Counted from the first letter of the stretch, positions 14,647 to 23,934 are shown. The stretch: DNA of 64,000 nucleotides from Flavobacterium petrolei (GCF_003314435.2 NZ_QNVY02000001.1:868001-932000); one strand, 5' to 3'. Numbers and translations: made by a program. The notes: a model not told the origin generated them from the sequence alone.

Positions 14647-17413
14647 AAATTGAAATGAAATGTTCTGCTCCTAAATTCATAGGGTTTTTAATCTCATAAA
14701 CAAGCTTGTCAGTTAATAGACTTCTATCCTCATAATCATCAAACTTTGCAAAAATATCTGTCTTATCAGTATTAGTGTTTTTGATAAAATGTTCTCCTAA
14801 AACTAAACCTATTTTACCGAAATCTCCAAAGAAATATTCCTCTAATAAGGGAATGATTTTATCCTTAAAAACTAATTGCAGATCTTCAAAAGTCAAAATA
14901 TTTATGAAAAAAGAATGCCCTATTTTGTGGTCTTTATCTATTAAAATTTCAATCCTTTTATTAATTTTTTCTAACATTTTAATCATATCTATCATACTGC
15001 CATCAATAGAAATAACACCATTTGTATTGTGTTCATCTTTTAATACATCTAAATTAGGTTGCATTTCTACAAATGAAAATCGTCTCCTTAAAGCTGTGTC
15101 TAATGATTCTACACTTCTATCAGCAGTATTCATTGTTCCAATGATATAAAGGTTATCCGGAACAGAAAACTTATCTCTGGAATATGGTAATTCAACTTCT
15201 AAAACTTCTGTATTTGGTTTTAGAATTCCTTTCCTTTTATCCTCTTCTATTAATGTTATAAGCTCTCCAAATATAGCAGAAATGTTACCCCTATTTATTT
15301 CATCTATAATTAATACATACTTCTGTTGCTGATTTTTAGAATGTTCTATAGAAAAATTATATTTTACTTTCAAATAATCAATTACACCATTAAAATAGCC
15401 TTCCCAACCATCAAACTTATCTTCTCCATTTAGTTGTTTAAGAATATTCTCCTTGGTTAACGTACCTTGTTTTAACTTATTAGCACCTGTATGAAGTGAT
15501 AGGTTATTATTTCTGTTTAAAGAAATAGAAAATTTATATCCTTTAGGTGTCTCAAGTTCTAAGGTTTCAACTCCAATTAGTTCTTCTATTAATTTAGAAT
15601 AACAATCTTCAAAATTATTAGCATTTTTTTCTTGAGCTGTTGAACACATTTCTTTAAAAATACCTTTCTTAATTTCATATTGGATATTAGATGAATCTAT
15701 GTTGTCCATAACAGGTTTAATCCCCTCAACAAAGTCTTCATAACTAATACTTTGGTGAAAAGTGGTAAAATTAATCTGATTGTTTTCTTTCAGTTCATTA
15801 TAAACTTTAGTAAGCTCTTCTCTATCTTTAATCTTGTTTCCTGTAATTATTTCAACAGCTAGTTCTTTTGTTTTAAATGTTTTTCCTGTTCCTGGAGCAC
15901 CGTATAAAATTTGATTTAAAGGGAATTTCATTTTTGTTTTGTTTTCGGGATTAGTGTTAACAATTAATGACTTATTTGATATAGCTTTTCTAACTAACTC
16001 CCCAGCAGAGGCTTCAAACTGAATTAATCCATCAAATAGTTCATCAACTATATTTTCAGAATCAAGGTCGTATCTTTCTTTCAGCCTTATACTTCTAGAT
16101 TTTTCCCATTTAAACCATTCAGAGTCATCTGGCAATTGAATATTTTTTTCAAAAAAATCATTTTCTGATTTATTTTTAGATTCAAAATGTATGTTTATAG
16201 TTAGGGTTTTAGTTTTAGGAATTTTATAAATTTCATAATGGGCATTTACATCATTAATATTGTCATTATCTAGTATCCAAACAAAATCAGGAGCGGTATC
16301 TCTAAATTTATAGTTTTCAATTGGAGAGTCTTCTAATAAAATTAAATCTTTTAATTCTTCTATAATCTCCTTAAATTTTAAAACATCATTAGCGTCAAAG
16401 TGAGATGCAACAGTATATATAAAATCTTGCACTAATAAATGTAAACTGTCATCTTGATAGTTGTTGCTTTCAGATGTGAAGATTCTATACTCTTCAATAA
16501 AACTTGCATCTTGTTTTATGAAATCCAGAACATCATTTGCAATACCTATAAATTTTACAAAATTTTCTTTCTCACCTGGCTTTATACTTGGAATGTTTAG
16601 TTTTTCACAAAATGCCTTAACCATTGAGTGTTTATATAAAAAATATTTTTCAGGATATTGTAAAGATAGATACAACCCAATTGCTCTTAAATCCTTGTGA
16701 CTATGATAATTCAGTTTTTTGTTAGGTACAAACTTTTGTAATTCAGGTAGTTTTAAATTATAAAAATCAATAAATGCTTTGATCCTTTCAGTTAAGGGTA
16801 ATTCTTCGTTGAATAAGGTATTGAAAATCTCAATAGTTTCGCTTCTAAATTTTTCAAACATCCAATTAGTATGTTCAATTGGAAAAAAATTACCACTTAG
16901 CCATAGGTTTTTAGAACCTTCAACTTCAAATGCTTTTTTAAACATTTCTGCTTTGTCTTCAACATTCCACTTCCATTTCTCATAGACTTGTTTAAGAACA
17001 TTCCATTTGTATTTCTCCTGATGTTCTTTTGCTGGCTTTTTGAAATATTCTTTATATTTTACCCAATATTCTGAAAGCTTTTTTTTGTCTAATTCAGGTA
17101 AAATATCTTTTGGCTGGATTATAGAGTCTAACTTTTCAGGTTGCTCTTTTTTATATCTCAATAATGCATTCATGGCGTTTCTGTAGGTGCCACTAGAAAT
17201 ATCCCCAATCTCAGAGTATTTGCCCTCACGCCCATAATCAACAACAACATTCTCAAGATCATTAATATTTAAATCAAATAAATTAATATTGAGATCTTTA
17301 ATCTCATTATAGTGTTTCTCTAAATATGGAATTGCGGTTTTATAATTATATGCAGTGCTAGTTGCTTTATTATCTTCTTCAACTAACCATTTCTCGAAGC
17401 TTTCTATATTCAT
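14639..17413 (-). CDS. mcrB: McrB-type AAA+ GTPase of a modification-dependent restriction system
   Basis: A 924-residue protein. The AAA+ motor occupies about 495-900. It has Walker A GAPGTGKT (505-512), Walker B LIIDEINRG (701-709), the McrB-specific MNTADRS (761-767, guanine-binding) and ALRRRFSF (774-781) with arginine fingers. Residues 100-480 hold the long region seen in Bacteroidota McrB proteins, with DLRAIGLYLSLQYPEKYFLY near 241-260; this part probably reads the DNA. The first 95 residues look like a four-helix core-binding domain of tyrosine recombinases (FEKWLVEEDNKATSTAYNY...). It is larger than E. coli McrB (about 460 aa), as is usual in this phylum. It lies 65 bp after the unknown 147-aa gene and overlaps mcrC by 8 bp. 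Confidence 0.92.
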   Translation of the reverse strand: MNIESFEKWLVEEDNKATSTAYNYKTAIPYLEKHYNEIKDLNINLFDLNINDLENVVVDYGREGKYSEIGDISSGTYRNAMNALLRYKKEQPEKLDSIIQPKDILPELDKKKLSEYWVKYKEYFKKPAKEHQEKYKWNVLKQVYEKWKWNVEDKAEMFKKAFEVEGSKNLWLSGNFFPIEHTNWMFEKFRSETIEIFNTLFNEELPLTERIKAFIDFYNLKLPELQKFVPNKKLNYHSHKDLRAIGLYLSLQYPEKYFLYKHSMVKAFCEKLNIPSIKPGEKENFVKFIGIANDVLDFIKQDASFIEEYRIFTSESNNYQDDSLHLLVQDFIYTVASHFDANDVLKFKEIIEELKDLILLEDSPIENYKFRDTAPDFVWILDNDNINDVNAHYEIYKIPKTKTLTINIHFESKNKSENDFFEKNIQLPDDSEWFKWEKSRSIRLKERYDLDSENIVDELFDGLIQFEASAGELVRKAISNKSLIVNTNPENKTKMKFPLNQILYGAPGTGKTFKTKELAVEIITGNKIKDREELTKVYNELKENNQINFTTFHQSISYEDFVEGIKPVMDNIDSSNIQYEIKKGIFKEMCSTAQEKNANNFEDCYSKLIEELIGVETLELETPKGYKFSISLNRNNNLSLHTGANKLKQGTLTKENILKQLNGEDKFDGWEGYFNGVIDYLKVKYNFSIEHSKNQQQKYVLIIDEINRGNISAIFGELITLIEEDKRKGILKPNTEVLEVELPYSRDKFSVPDNLYIIGTMNTADRSVESLDTALRRRFSFVEMQPNLDVLKDEHNTNGVISIDGSMIDMIKMLEKINKRIEILIDKDHKIGHSFFINILTFEDLQLVFKDKIIPLLEEYFFGDFGKIGLVLGEHFIKNTNTDKTDIFAKFDDYEDRSLLTDKLVYEIKNPMNLGAEHFISIYE

Positions 17414-17478
17414 AATTATTTCTAATTTTATGTACCTAACTCCAAGTTTTGTTTGGAAATTAGTTATCTGCTATTTTT

Positions 17479-17922
17479 TTAATGCTTTAATCCTAGATCT
17501 TTATAGAATAATTCCAATGTTTTTTTAAATAAATTTAATTTTTCAATTCTATTTGAAATAAAAAAAGGTTTTGTATTGTGCAAATAAATGTGAGCCATTT
17601 TGCCTTTTTTATGCCAATAAAATTTACAGCCTTTATACATAAACTCACATTGCTTTTTTACAAATAATTCAGATATTTCTTCAAGTTGAGTCTCAGAAAA
17701 ATTGAATATTATTGTTACCCTGTAATCAATAGACACATCAATATTTGGGAAATAATTCTTGCACTGAGAATGATAAACATCATATATCATAAATGGTTCA
17801 AAAACTTTATCATCAAAAAAATCATTTAACTCTTTACAGTTTTGGACAATTTTTTCAAATGTAGGTTTCACATATGGATCTTCACTTCCTGTGTTATTAA
17901 CAAATCTTATAGAATTCGGCAT
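17479..17922 (-). CDS. Unknown 147-aa protein inside the restriction operon
   Basis: No family recognised. The protein is soluble, aromatic-rich and mixed alpha/beta. It has a helix pair near the start (FEKIVQNCKELNDFFDDKVF), then strands (VSIDYRVTIIFNFSE, about 61-75, and CKFYWHKKGKMAHIYLHN, about 99-116), and a final amphipathic helix (IEKLNLFKKTLELFYKD). It lies 56 bp after the PLD gene and 65 bp before mcrB on the same strand, in the middle of a defence operon. An accessory specificity, regulatory or inhibitor role is the natural guess. Conservation of this gene between PLD and McrB genes in other genomes would establish it as a system component. Confidence 0.65.
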   Translation of the reverse strand: MPNSIRFVNNTGSEDPYVKPTFEKIVQNCKELNDFFDDKVFEPFMIYDVYHSQCKNYFPNIDVSIDYRVTIIFNFSETQLEEISELFVKKQCEFMYKGCKFYWHKKGKMAHIYLHNTKPFFISNRIEKLNLFKKTLELFYKDLGLKH

Positions 17923-17978
17923 GATATTTAATTTTTTTTGAACTGTTTATAATTTCCTCTTTAGTAAACACATAATAA

Positions 17979-18893
17979 TCAAATCCATACCCTATTTTTA
18001 TCTCTAACTTTAAGCACTTTAATAAAATCACTTTTTAAAATAGTATTAGTTATTTCAATATAATCATTAACTAATTTAGTAATCTCAAATTTACCCTGAG
18101 GAAGAAAATCAAGATAATAAAATGATGAATGTGAAGTTAAGAGTTCAAAATCATATTTATAAAATAAGTTGAAATTTATCTCCTCAATCTTTTTTAAAAT
18201 CATCTCGCAATCTGGTCTACTTTTTTTGATTTTAATGACATATTTGCAATCAATCATTACATCACAAAATGGTAATACATCCCCACAAAATAAATAAGTT
18301 GAACTCATTTTAATATTAGAATATGAAAAATAAGATGAGAATATTTGGTGTGATTTGTCAACTTCAAATTCACTTAATTCTATATCCTCTCTTAAGCTGC
18401 GGTGTTGTAACCTGACTAAATTGGTTTTTCCTGAGACTAAGTGTTTAGTGTTTATTTCTACAGGCGTGACTTTTTCCTCTTTTGATTTAACATTTACAAT
18501 GTACTTATTTACATATTTAACTAATTCAGTTCTTTCTGCTTCGTTTTCAGTTTGATAAGCGATGTCAATTGAGTTTATATCAGAATAGTGTGTTATATTG
18601 AGAGAAGTTACTATTGCATAATTATCATTTATATAAACTTTTGCATGTAGGTCTTGAACTAATAAAGGCTGAATGTTTAACTGCCTTAAACTAAGTAAGT
18701 CATTATTTTTTGCATTTTTCCGAATAATGAAATTAATGTTAATACCTTTTTTTAAAGATTTTGATAAACATTTTTTCATTTTTTCCCAATTAGTCATTTC
18801 AACATAAGGAGAAACAATGATTAGGTTTTTTTCTGCATCATCTATTAAGGTCATTATTTTAGACGCTATTTCCAATGGGGGTATAAACTTCAT
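17979..18893 (-). CDS. Phospholipase D-like (HKD) nuclease-family protein
   Basis: A 304-residue protein. Residues 1-140 form a PLDc_2-type domain. An opening strand IIVSPYV (25-31) and a Rossmann-like helix are followed by one HKD half-motif with His83, Lys85 and Ser97 (DLHAKVYINDNYAIVTSLNI). Only one HKD is present, so an active enzyme would need to dimerise, as bacterial Nuc and BfiI do. The C-terminal 150 residues are unrecognised and may bind DNA or a partner. It begins two bases after the type IIG gene stop, so the two are probably coupled. PLD-family proteins occur in DISARM and in restriction enzymes; here it may be an additional nuclease of the operon. Confidence 0.8.
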   Translation of the reverse strand: MKFIPPLEIASKIMTLIDDAEKNLIIVSPYVEMTNWEKMKKCLSKSLKKGININFIIRKNAKNNDLLSLRQLNIQPLLVQDLHAKVYINDNYAIVTSLNITHYSDINSIDIAYQTENEAERTELVKYVNKYIVNVKSKEEKVTPVEINTKHLVSGKTNLVRLQHRSLREDIELSEFEVDKSHQIFSSYFSYSNIKMSSTYLFCGDVLPFCDVMIDCKYVIKIKKSRPDCEMILKKIEEINFNLFYKYDFELLTSHSSFYYLDFLPQGKFEITKLVNDYIEITNTILKSDFIKVLKVRDKNRVWI

Positions 18894-18895
18894 AT

Positions 18896-21800
18896 CTAAC
18901 TATTTTCTACAATTGATATTTCCTCTTCACTTAACCCATACAAATCATACACCATCTTATCAATAGCTTTATCAGTTTCATCAATTGTGGCTTTTAACTC
19001 TAATGCTTTTTTTGATTCTTCTATAAAGTAATCTTCCCATTCTGCTTCTTGAGACAAAGACAGTTTTACTTTCTTTTTACCAAGTTCTTTGATGAAGTCT
19101 GAATAAGACAATAAGTACCAATCCTGTAGTTTCTTTGGCAAATCCTCTAACTCAAATTTCCTCTTAACGGTTCTTTGGAATTTTTGTAAAACCTCTTGAA
19201 AATGATTATTTTTATCAATTAAAAAATTTGAATTTTCTTCATATTTTGAAATATCTGCAGGGATTTTAATTGGTATTGTTTCAATATATGGTCTTCTAAA
19301 ATCTAAATACCCCCCTTGCAGAGTAGATGCAATAGATTTTAAATAAAAATAAGTGAGCTTAGAGTTTAAAATTGGTAAAATATATTTCAACTCAGTAGAA
19401 ATAAAAAAATTATTATCTGAAAGAGAATACTCTCCTGTAGAATCAAAATAGAAATTACATTGATTATTAATCCTTGGATATATTATTTTCGGTTTAAACA
19501 AAAATTCAGCATTTTTACTTCCATATCTACTTAAACACCACCAATTAAACCTACCTTCTTTTACCTCTGGTCTATTCGAAAGCAACTCTTTATTTTTAAG
19601 TAAATAATTTTTAATATTCTCTTCATATTCTAAATCATACTCCCATGGAATATAAAGTAAATACAAATCATCAAAAGAGAGATTATTTCTTTTAACTTCT
19701 TTACCAGTCACAATTTTTCTGATGAAAGATCTATTTTTTGCATTGATTAAATTATCCGCAGTATTTTTATTAATGATGAACACTTCATTTTTACCAGTTG
19801 AAACACCTCTAAAAATTTTGTTATTTACAATTTCTTTTAAAGTAGTTGAATTATTTTTTAATTTATCTAACAAATTACTATTACTACTATCTTGAAATTG
19901 CCAACTATCTTCCTGAAAAGAAGTATAATTTACCTTTACTGATTTCTGTTTTAATAAATTTAATGGGTCACTTGATGTTTCTTTTTTATTAATTTCTGAG
20001 TAAATAAAATAGTCCTTAGAATAATTTTTATTTTTATTTAAAACATAGATAATTGGATAGGTCGTAGCATCATCAAAAACGGGATAATCATCAAAATCAA
20101 AAAGTAATTCTAAGTTTGTATCCTGTTTAATAACATTTCTGATTTCTTTACCATAAGTTGCTTTTAAAAACTTGTTTGGAAGAATAAAAGAGAAAAGACC
20201 ATTTTGATTTATTAACCTAATTCCTTTTTCGATAAAATAAGTATATAAATCTGCAACACTATTATAACATTTGTAGTTTTTTTCTAAATAAGGTTTAATG
20301 TCTTTGAATAATTCTTGTCTTACATAAGGTGGGTTCCCAATAATTACATCAAAACCTCCTTTTTCAAATATTTTAGGAAAGGCAACCTCCCAATTAAAAG
20401 CTTTGTCTCCTGCAACTTCAACATCTTCTATTAAAGAGTTACCACATTTAATATTGCTATTCAAATCATTTAGTTTTCTATTGGGTTGTGCAGTTCTTAA
20501 CCATAAAGACAACTTAGCAATTTCTACACTTTCTTCATTTAAGTCAACTCCAAAAAGATTGTTTTCTAAAATGCTTTTCTCAACATCACTCAAAATCATT
20601 GCATCTCCAAACAACTTGGCCTGCAGTTCGTCAATGTACCTATGTTCAGTAATCAGGAAATCCAAAGCTTGGTTCAGGAAAGCTCCTGAGCCACAAGCTG
20701 GATCACAAATGGTAAGCTGCAATAACCAATCTCTATATTCACTAAGTTTATCTACAAGTATTTTTATAGTTTTCTTTTGGCGTTTTTTATCTGTAAAGTA
20801 GTCTTCTTCTATAATGTTAAGCTCTACTTTCTTTTCTGAACACAATTTCCCAACGGTATTGTCAACTATATATTTGGTAATGTATTTTGGGGTATAAAAA
20901 ACTCCGTCTTTTTTTCTTCTAGTTTTTGTTTTATCAATTTCCTGTCCTTCAAGTTGGGCTTTTACTTCATCTAAATCATTGAGAGAATTTTCAAAAATAT
21001 GTCCCAGAATATTTACATCTACTTCACTGGCAAAATCATAATTACTTAAATTTTCAGTGTATTTAAACAATATACCATCATCTATTTTTAGGGAGTTTAG
21101 TATTTCATCTTCCTTAAATAATCCACCATTATAAGCGAAAATTTGATACTCTTCTTTCTGCTGTATAGCAGTTTCATGAAATGCAGGTAAAGAAACTTTT
21201 GCTCCTGTATTTAGATCTTCAAAATATATTTTATACCTGTCATATAAAGAAACTTCAATACGCATTTGCCTTAATTGTTGCCACTCTTTATTAATCCTGA
21301 AGATTAAATTAGTAGGTAACAATTGTCTGTCTTCTGCAAAGAATACAAAAAGAAATCTATCTAACAGTTTTTGAGATTTTTGGAAGAGTTCTAAAGGTTC
21401 ATATTGCGGATTTAATGCAACTAGATTTTGGTGTAACTCTCTCTTAAATAAAGAGTAATCCTTATATAGTTTTTTAGTGATTATATCTTCCTGACTTACA
21501 GATTCTTCTTTTATTCTTTTAGGAATATTTTTTTCTATATTATCATAAGCCAAGCACAAATAGAGTAGCTCAAATTCCTTCTGATTTAGTGTAAACAGAT
21601 TAAATTCTATATGCTCAATAGCATTGTCAATGTAAAAACGAAGCTTTTCAAAATTAGAGGTAATTACATACACACAGTCTGGTTGATTATTTTTATAACC
21701 AAAAGCCTGAGATTCAATTTTCCCTAAATCAGTAGTGTTTGTTCCCTTTAATTCAATTACTGCTTTTACAGTATCATTTACTATAATAGCACCATCAGCT

Positions 21801-22075
21801 TTCTTGCTGTCTTTTACATTTTTATATTCTGTAGTAAGATTAAATTTTGTTTCTGAAGAGGATGCAGGTTTAGTATAGCCTAAGATTTTCACAAACAAAT
21901 CTTCTAGAAATTCTCCTTGGTATTGCTCTTCTTTTAAACCTTTAATATCTTCTTGAACTTTGGGATTCAGAAAATGATTTCTAAACAAATTCCATTGATT
22001 TGCTAAATTGCTTTTATTCTGGGATTGAAGATATTTTGTGACTACTGAATTCTGAAATAAGGGCATAAAGTTCAA
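18896..22075 (-). CDS. Type IIG restriction-modification enzyme (Eco57I-like, N6-adenine methyltransferase)
   Basis: A 1059-residue fusion. The N-terminus carries a PD-(D/E)XK-like nuclease (Asp94 in KKADGAIIVN; Glu108 and Lys110 in AVIELKG). The methyltransferase has VFYTPKYITKYIV (392-404, motif X), DPACGSGAF (458-466, SAM binding, motif I), and GNPPYVRQE (580-588, motif IV), typical of gamma-class adenine methylases. After about 850 comes a TaqI-type specificity domain and a helical tail. It would cut DNA lacking its mark and methylate its own. It is the first gene of the minus-strand operon and has a divergent neighbour. Codon use is AT-rich like the rest of the element. A BREX PglX-type role is less likely, as no other BREX genes are near. 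Confidence 0.9.
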   Translation of the reverse strand: MNFMPLFQNSVVTKYLQSQNKSNLANQWNLFRNHFLNPKVQEDIKGLKEEQYQGEFLEDLFVKILGYTKPASSSETKFNLTTEYKNVKDSKKADGAIIVNDTVKAVIELKGTNTTDLGKIESQAFGYKNNQPDCVYVITSNFEKLRFYIDNAIEHIEFNLFTLNQKEFELLYLCLAYDNIEKNIPKRIKEESVSQEDIITKKLYKDYSLFKRELHQNLVALNPQYEPLELFQKSQKLLDRFLFVFFAEDRQLLPTNLIFRINKEWQQLRQMRIEVSLYDRYKIYFEDLNTGAKVSLPAFHETAIQQKEEYQIFAYNGGLFKEDEILNSLKIDDGILFKYTENLSNYDFASEVDVNILGHIFENSLNDLDEVKAQLEGQEIDKTKTRRKKDGVFYTPKYITKYIVDNTVGKLCSEKKVELNIIEEDYFTDKKRQKKTIKILVDKLSEYRDWLLQLTICDPACGSGAFLNQALDFLITEHRYIDELQAKLFGDAMILSDVEKSILENNLFGVDLNEESVEIAKLSLWLRTAQPNRKLNDLNSNIKCGNSLIEDVEVAGDKAFNWEVAFPKIFEKGGFDVIIGNPPYVRQELFKDIKPYLEKNYKCYNSVADLYTYFIEKGIRLINQNGLFSFILPNKFLKATYGKEIRNVIKQDTNLELLFDFDDYPVFDDATTYPIIYVLNKNKNYSKDYFIYSEINKKETSSDPLNLLKQKSVKVNYTSFQEDSWQFQDSSNSNLLDKLKNNSTTLKEIVNNKIFRGVSTGKNEVFIINKNTADNLINAKNRSFIRKIVTGKEVKRNNLSFDDLYLLYIPWEYDLEYEENIKNYLLKNKELLSNRPEVKEGRFNWWCLSRYGSKNAEFLFKPKIIYPRINNQCNFYFDSTGEYSLSDNNFFISTELKYILPILNSKLTYFYLKSIASTLQGGYLDFRRPYIETIPIKIPADISKYEENSNFLIDKNNHFQEVLQKFQRTVKRKFELEDLPKKLQDWYLLSYSDFIKELGKKKVKLSLSQEAEWEDYFIEESKKALELKATIDETDKAIDKMVYDLYGLSEEEISIVENS

Positions 22076-22154
22076 ATATTAATTGTTTAAAAGTAATAAA
22101 AAAAAACCTACATATTTTTATAATTTTTTTTTAGATTTTTTGGGACTCAAATTT

Positions 22155-22289
22155 ATCTTCGTTTAAACCACCCTGACAACACTCCCCCTCCTAACTAACC
22201 CCAACTCAATACCCCCACCCAGCACTAGCATATCAAAAATTTATTCCCGTAGATATAAGATACAAGTTGATAGCTGTATTTAAATCTAC
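22155..22289. other. C-rich tract and hairpin between divergent genes
   Basis: 22160-22228 is strongly C-rich and almost free of G in an otherwise AT-rich element (runs such as ACTCCCCCTCC and ATACCCCCACCC). Next, 22249-22254 (GTAGAT) pairs with 22284-22289 (ATCTAC), with an imperfect inner stem GATACA/TGTATT. Both lie between the start of the type IIG gene and the divergent 22341 gene. The stretch probably carries promoters or operators, but no clean promoter box is visible for either strand. Confidence 0.45.
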
Positions 22290-22340
22290 AGGTTTATGTG
22301 TTTGAATGCTAAAATGTTTAACTCAAAAAAAATCAAGAAA

Positions 22341-22745
22341 ATGGTAAGAATTATTAACTACAAAAAAAGAGAAACAGAGGACGGGAAAGAATTCTTTGTA
22401 CTCGAACTTCAAGGTGGAATTGAAATGGTTAAATCCAAAGAAACAGGTAAATTCTATGTTACAGCTAGAAAAGCTTCAATATCTTCAACTTTTGACGAAC
22501 TGACTTGTCAGGCATTAATAGGAACTGAATTACCTGGAAAGGTGGAGAAAGTGGAATGTGAAGCTTATGAATACGTAATCAAAGATACTGGAGAGGTTAT
22601 CACCTTAACCCATAGATTTGAATATGTTGAAGAAGAAAAAGCAACTACACCCAAAGTTGAAATGAGCAAATTGTCATTTAATGATGTTATGAAAGACAGG
22701 CAAGACGAAAACTCTTTTTCAAGCAATGGTCAATTGCAACATTAA
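22341..22745 (+). CDS. Small hypothetical protein of mobile elements
   Basis: The start at 22341 (MVRIINYKKRETEDGKEFFV) is preferred over the upstream ATG at 22296, because the extra residues (MCLNAKMFNSKKIKK) look non-coding and the leader AATCAAGAAA precedes it. This gives 134 residues. The body is a beta-rich fold with FFVLELQGGIEMVKS and FYVTARKASISSTFDELTC, then YEYVIKDTGEVITLTHRFEY, and an acidic, Ser/Gln-rich disordered tail. Proteins of this layout are common next to RadC and DUF3871 genes in Bacteroidota elements; function unknown. It lies 97 bp upstream of radC on the same strand, so the two may be cotranscribed. Confidence 0.6.
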   Translation: MVRIINYKKRETEDGKEFFVLELQGGIEMVKSKETGKFYVTARKASISSTFDELTCQALIGTELPGKVEKVECEAYEYVIKDTGEVITLTHRFEYVEEEKATTPKVEMSKLSFNDVMKDRQDENSFSSNGQLQH

Positions 22746-22842
22746 TTTCATCTAAAATATCCTCTATTCATGCAAACCTAGATGGTTAAAATGTATAGAG
22801 GATATTTAATTTATTTTCAAATTTTCTAAATACCCCTAAATT

Positions 22843-23301
22843 ATGACAAATACCAATCCAATAAATGAATTAGCAGAGATACAGGTTTACTACTCTACAC
22901 AAAATACTCAAAAAGAGAAGATTAATTCTGTGCAAACAGCTTACGAGTTCTTAATAAATTCTTGGGATCTAGGTACACTCGAACTTCAGGAAGAGTTCAA
23001 AGTTATTTTACTTAACAGAGCAAATGAAGCTTTGGGTATTTACTCTTTGTCCAAAGGTGGAATTACAGGAACTGTAGTAGATGTAAGATTATTATTTGCA
23101 GTAGCTCTCAAGTGTAATGCCTGTGGTATAATTGTCTCTCATAACCACCCATCTGGCAATACAAAACCAAGTGATGCTGATATTAGCTTAACAAAGAAAA
23201 TTAAAAAATGTTCTGATTTACTTGATATTACTTTAATAGACCACTTAATCATTACTAAGAATATTTTTTATAGTTTTTCGAGTGAAGGAATGTTAACCTG
23301 A
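22843..23301 (+). CDS. radC: RadC-like JAB/MPN-domain protein
   Basis: A 152-residue JAB1/MPN metalloprotease-fold protein. The zinc-site motif SHNHPSGNTKPSDAD supplies His100, His102, Ser110 and Asp113. It is short, lacking the N-terminal helix-hairpin-helix of chromosomal RadC, as is usual for the versions in mobile elements. It ends DLLDITLIDHLIITKNIFYSF, a typical RadC C-terminus. The biochemical role of RadC is unsettled; the mobile form may counter host defence or help recombination. It follows the small element gene at 22341 and precedes an unknown gene. Confidence 0.85.
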   Translation: MTNTNPINELAEIQVYYSTQNTQKEKINSVQTAYEFLINSWDLGTLELQEEFKVILLNRANEALGIYSLSKGGITGTVVDVRLLFAVALKCNACGIIVSHNHPSGNTKPSDADISLTKKIKKCSDLLDITLIDHLIITKNIFYSFSSEGMLT

Positions 23302-23421
23302 AAGAGTAAACTACTAAACACACACCTTAAAATAGCTAAATTTCCAATATTTACTTTTTTACCGATTACTATTAATAGCGTTTTCATTAATTTGCTGCTT
23401 AATACAACATTATTTTTTTAA

Positions 23422-23934
23422 ATGGATAAGTTCAAAAAATATTTAAATTTCCCAAGAGAAGTAAGAATGCAATTCTTAAAAGATAGTATTGCAGAACTAT
23501 ATACATTTACAGATGATGATATTGAATTCTACAATGACAAATTAGATTTTAACATACTATCATACAATTCAAAAATTAAATGGAGTTATCCTCTATTGGA
23601 AAAATACAGAGACAAATGGGATTGGAATTCTATAGAACAGAATGACTTAATCACCAAAAAGTTTAATTTGGCTTTACTCTTTCCCGATAAGGTTACTTGT
23701 GAGTTATCTAAATGTACCTGTTTTAGAAATTTAGATTTTTGTGAAAACTTAGATTACAACTGCGAAAAGTTTGAAAAACCTGTAGCTATTGTTCCTCGGA
23801 TAATAATCAAGGATCTATACGTTTACAGACTTATAGACTATTTGATTAGTATAAAAGGGATAAATGATAAGGCTCTATTAATGTTATATCTTCTTGATAA
23901 AGAACTAGAATTTGTGGGTAAAGATGATGATTAG
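23422..23934 (+). CDS. Hypothetical protein (170 aa) with W-rich repeat-like segment
   Basis: A 170-residue protein with no signal peptide or membrane span. The middle segment IKWSYPLLEKYRDKWDWNSIEQN resembles the short W-Y-W repeat-like motif seen in many proteins of unknown function. CELSKCTCFRNLDFCENLD contributes four cysteines that could bind metal, and the C-terminus is helical (IDYLISIKGINDKALLMLYL). The frame ends in overlapping stop codons with the convergent XRE gene (TTAG). Role unknown. Its position next to a regulator suggests cargo. Confidence 0.55.
   Translation: MDKFKKYLNFPREVRMQFLKDSIAELYTFTDDDIEFYNDKLDFNILSYNSKIKWSYPLLEKYRDKWDWNSIEQNDLITKKFNLALLFPDKVTCELSKCTCFRNLDFCENLDYNCEKFEKPVAIVPRIIIKDLYVYRLIDYLISIKGINDKALLMLYLLDKELEFVGKDDD

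Noticed and set aside
16461..16985. Plus-strand open frames inside mcrB
   Set aside because: They are antisense to a well-supported AAA+ gene, have no recognisable motif and read as low-quality sequence; shadow frames.
17979..18893. DISARM DrmC
   Set aside because: PLD domain alone is not enough; no DrmA helicase or DrmB gene is nearby.
20403..20801. 132-aa plus-strand frame inside the type IIG gene
   Set aside because: It lies opposite the methyltransferase motif I region; the composition is that of a complementary strand of coding DNA.
18896..22075. BREX PglX methyltransferase
   Set aside because: No brxA, brxB, brxC, pglZ or brxL genes are near, and a PD-(D/E)XK-like motif sits at the N-terminus, which fits type IIG better.
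22296..22340. Upstream ATG of the small gene at 22341
   Set aside because: The extra 15 residues look like leader sequence and are followed by a better start.
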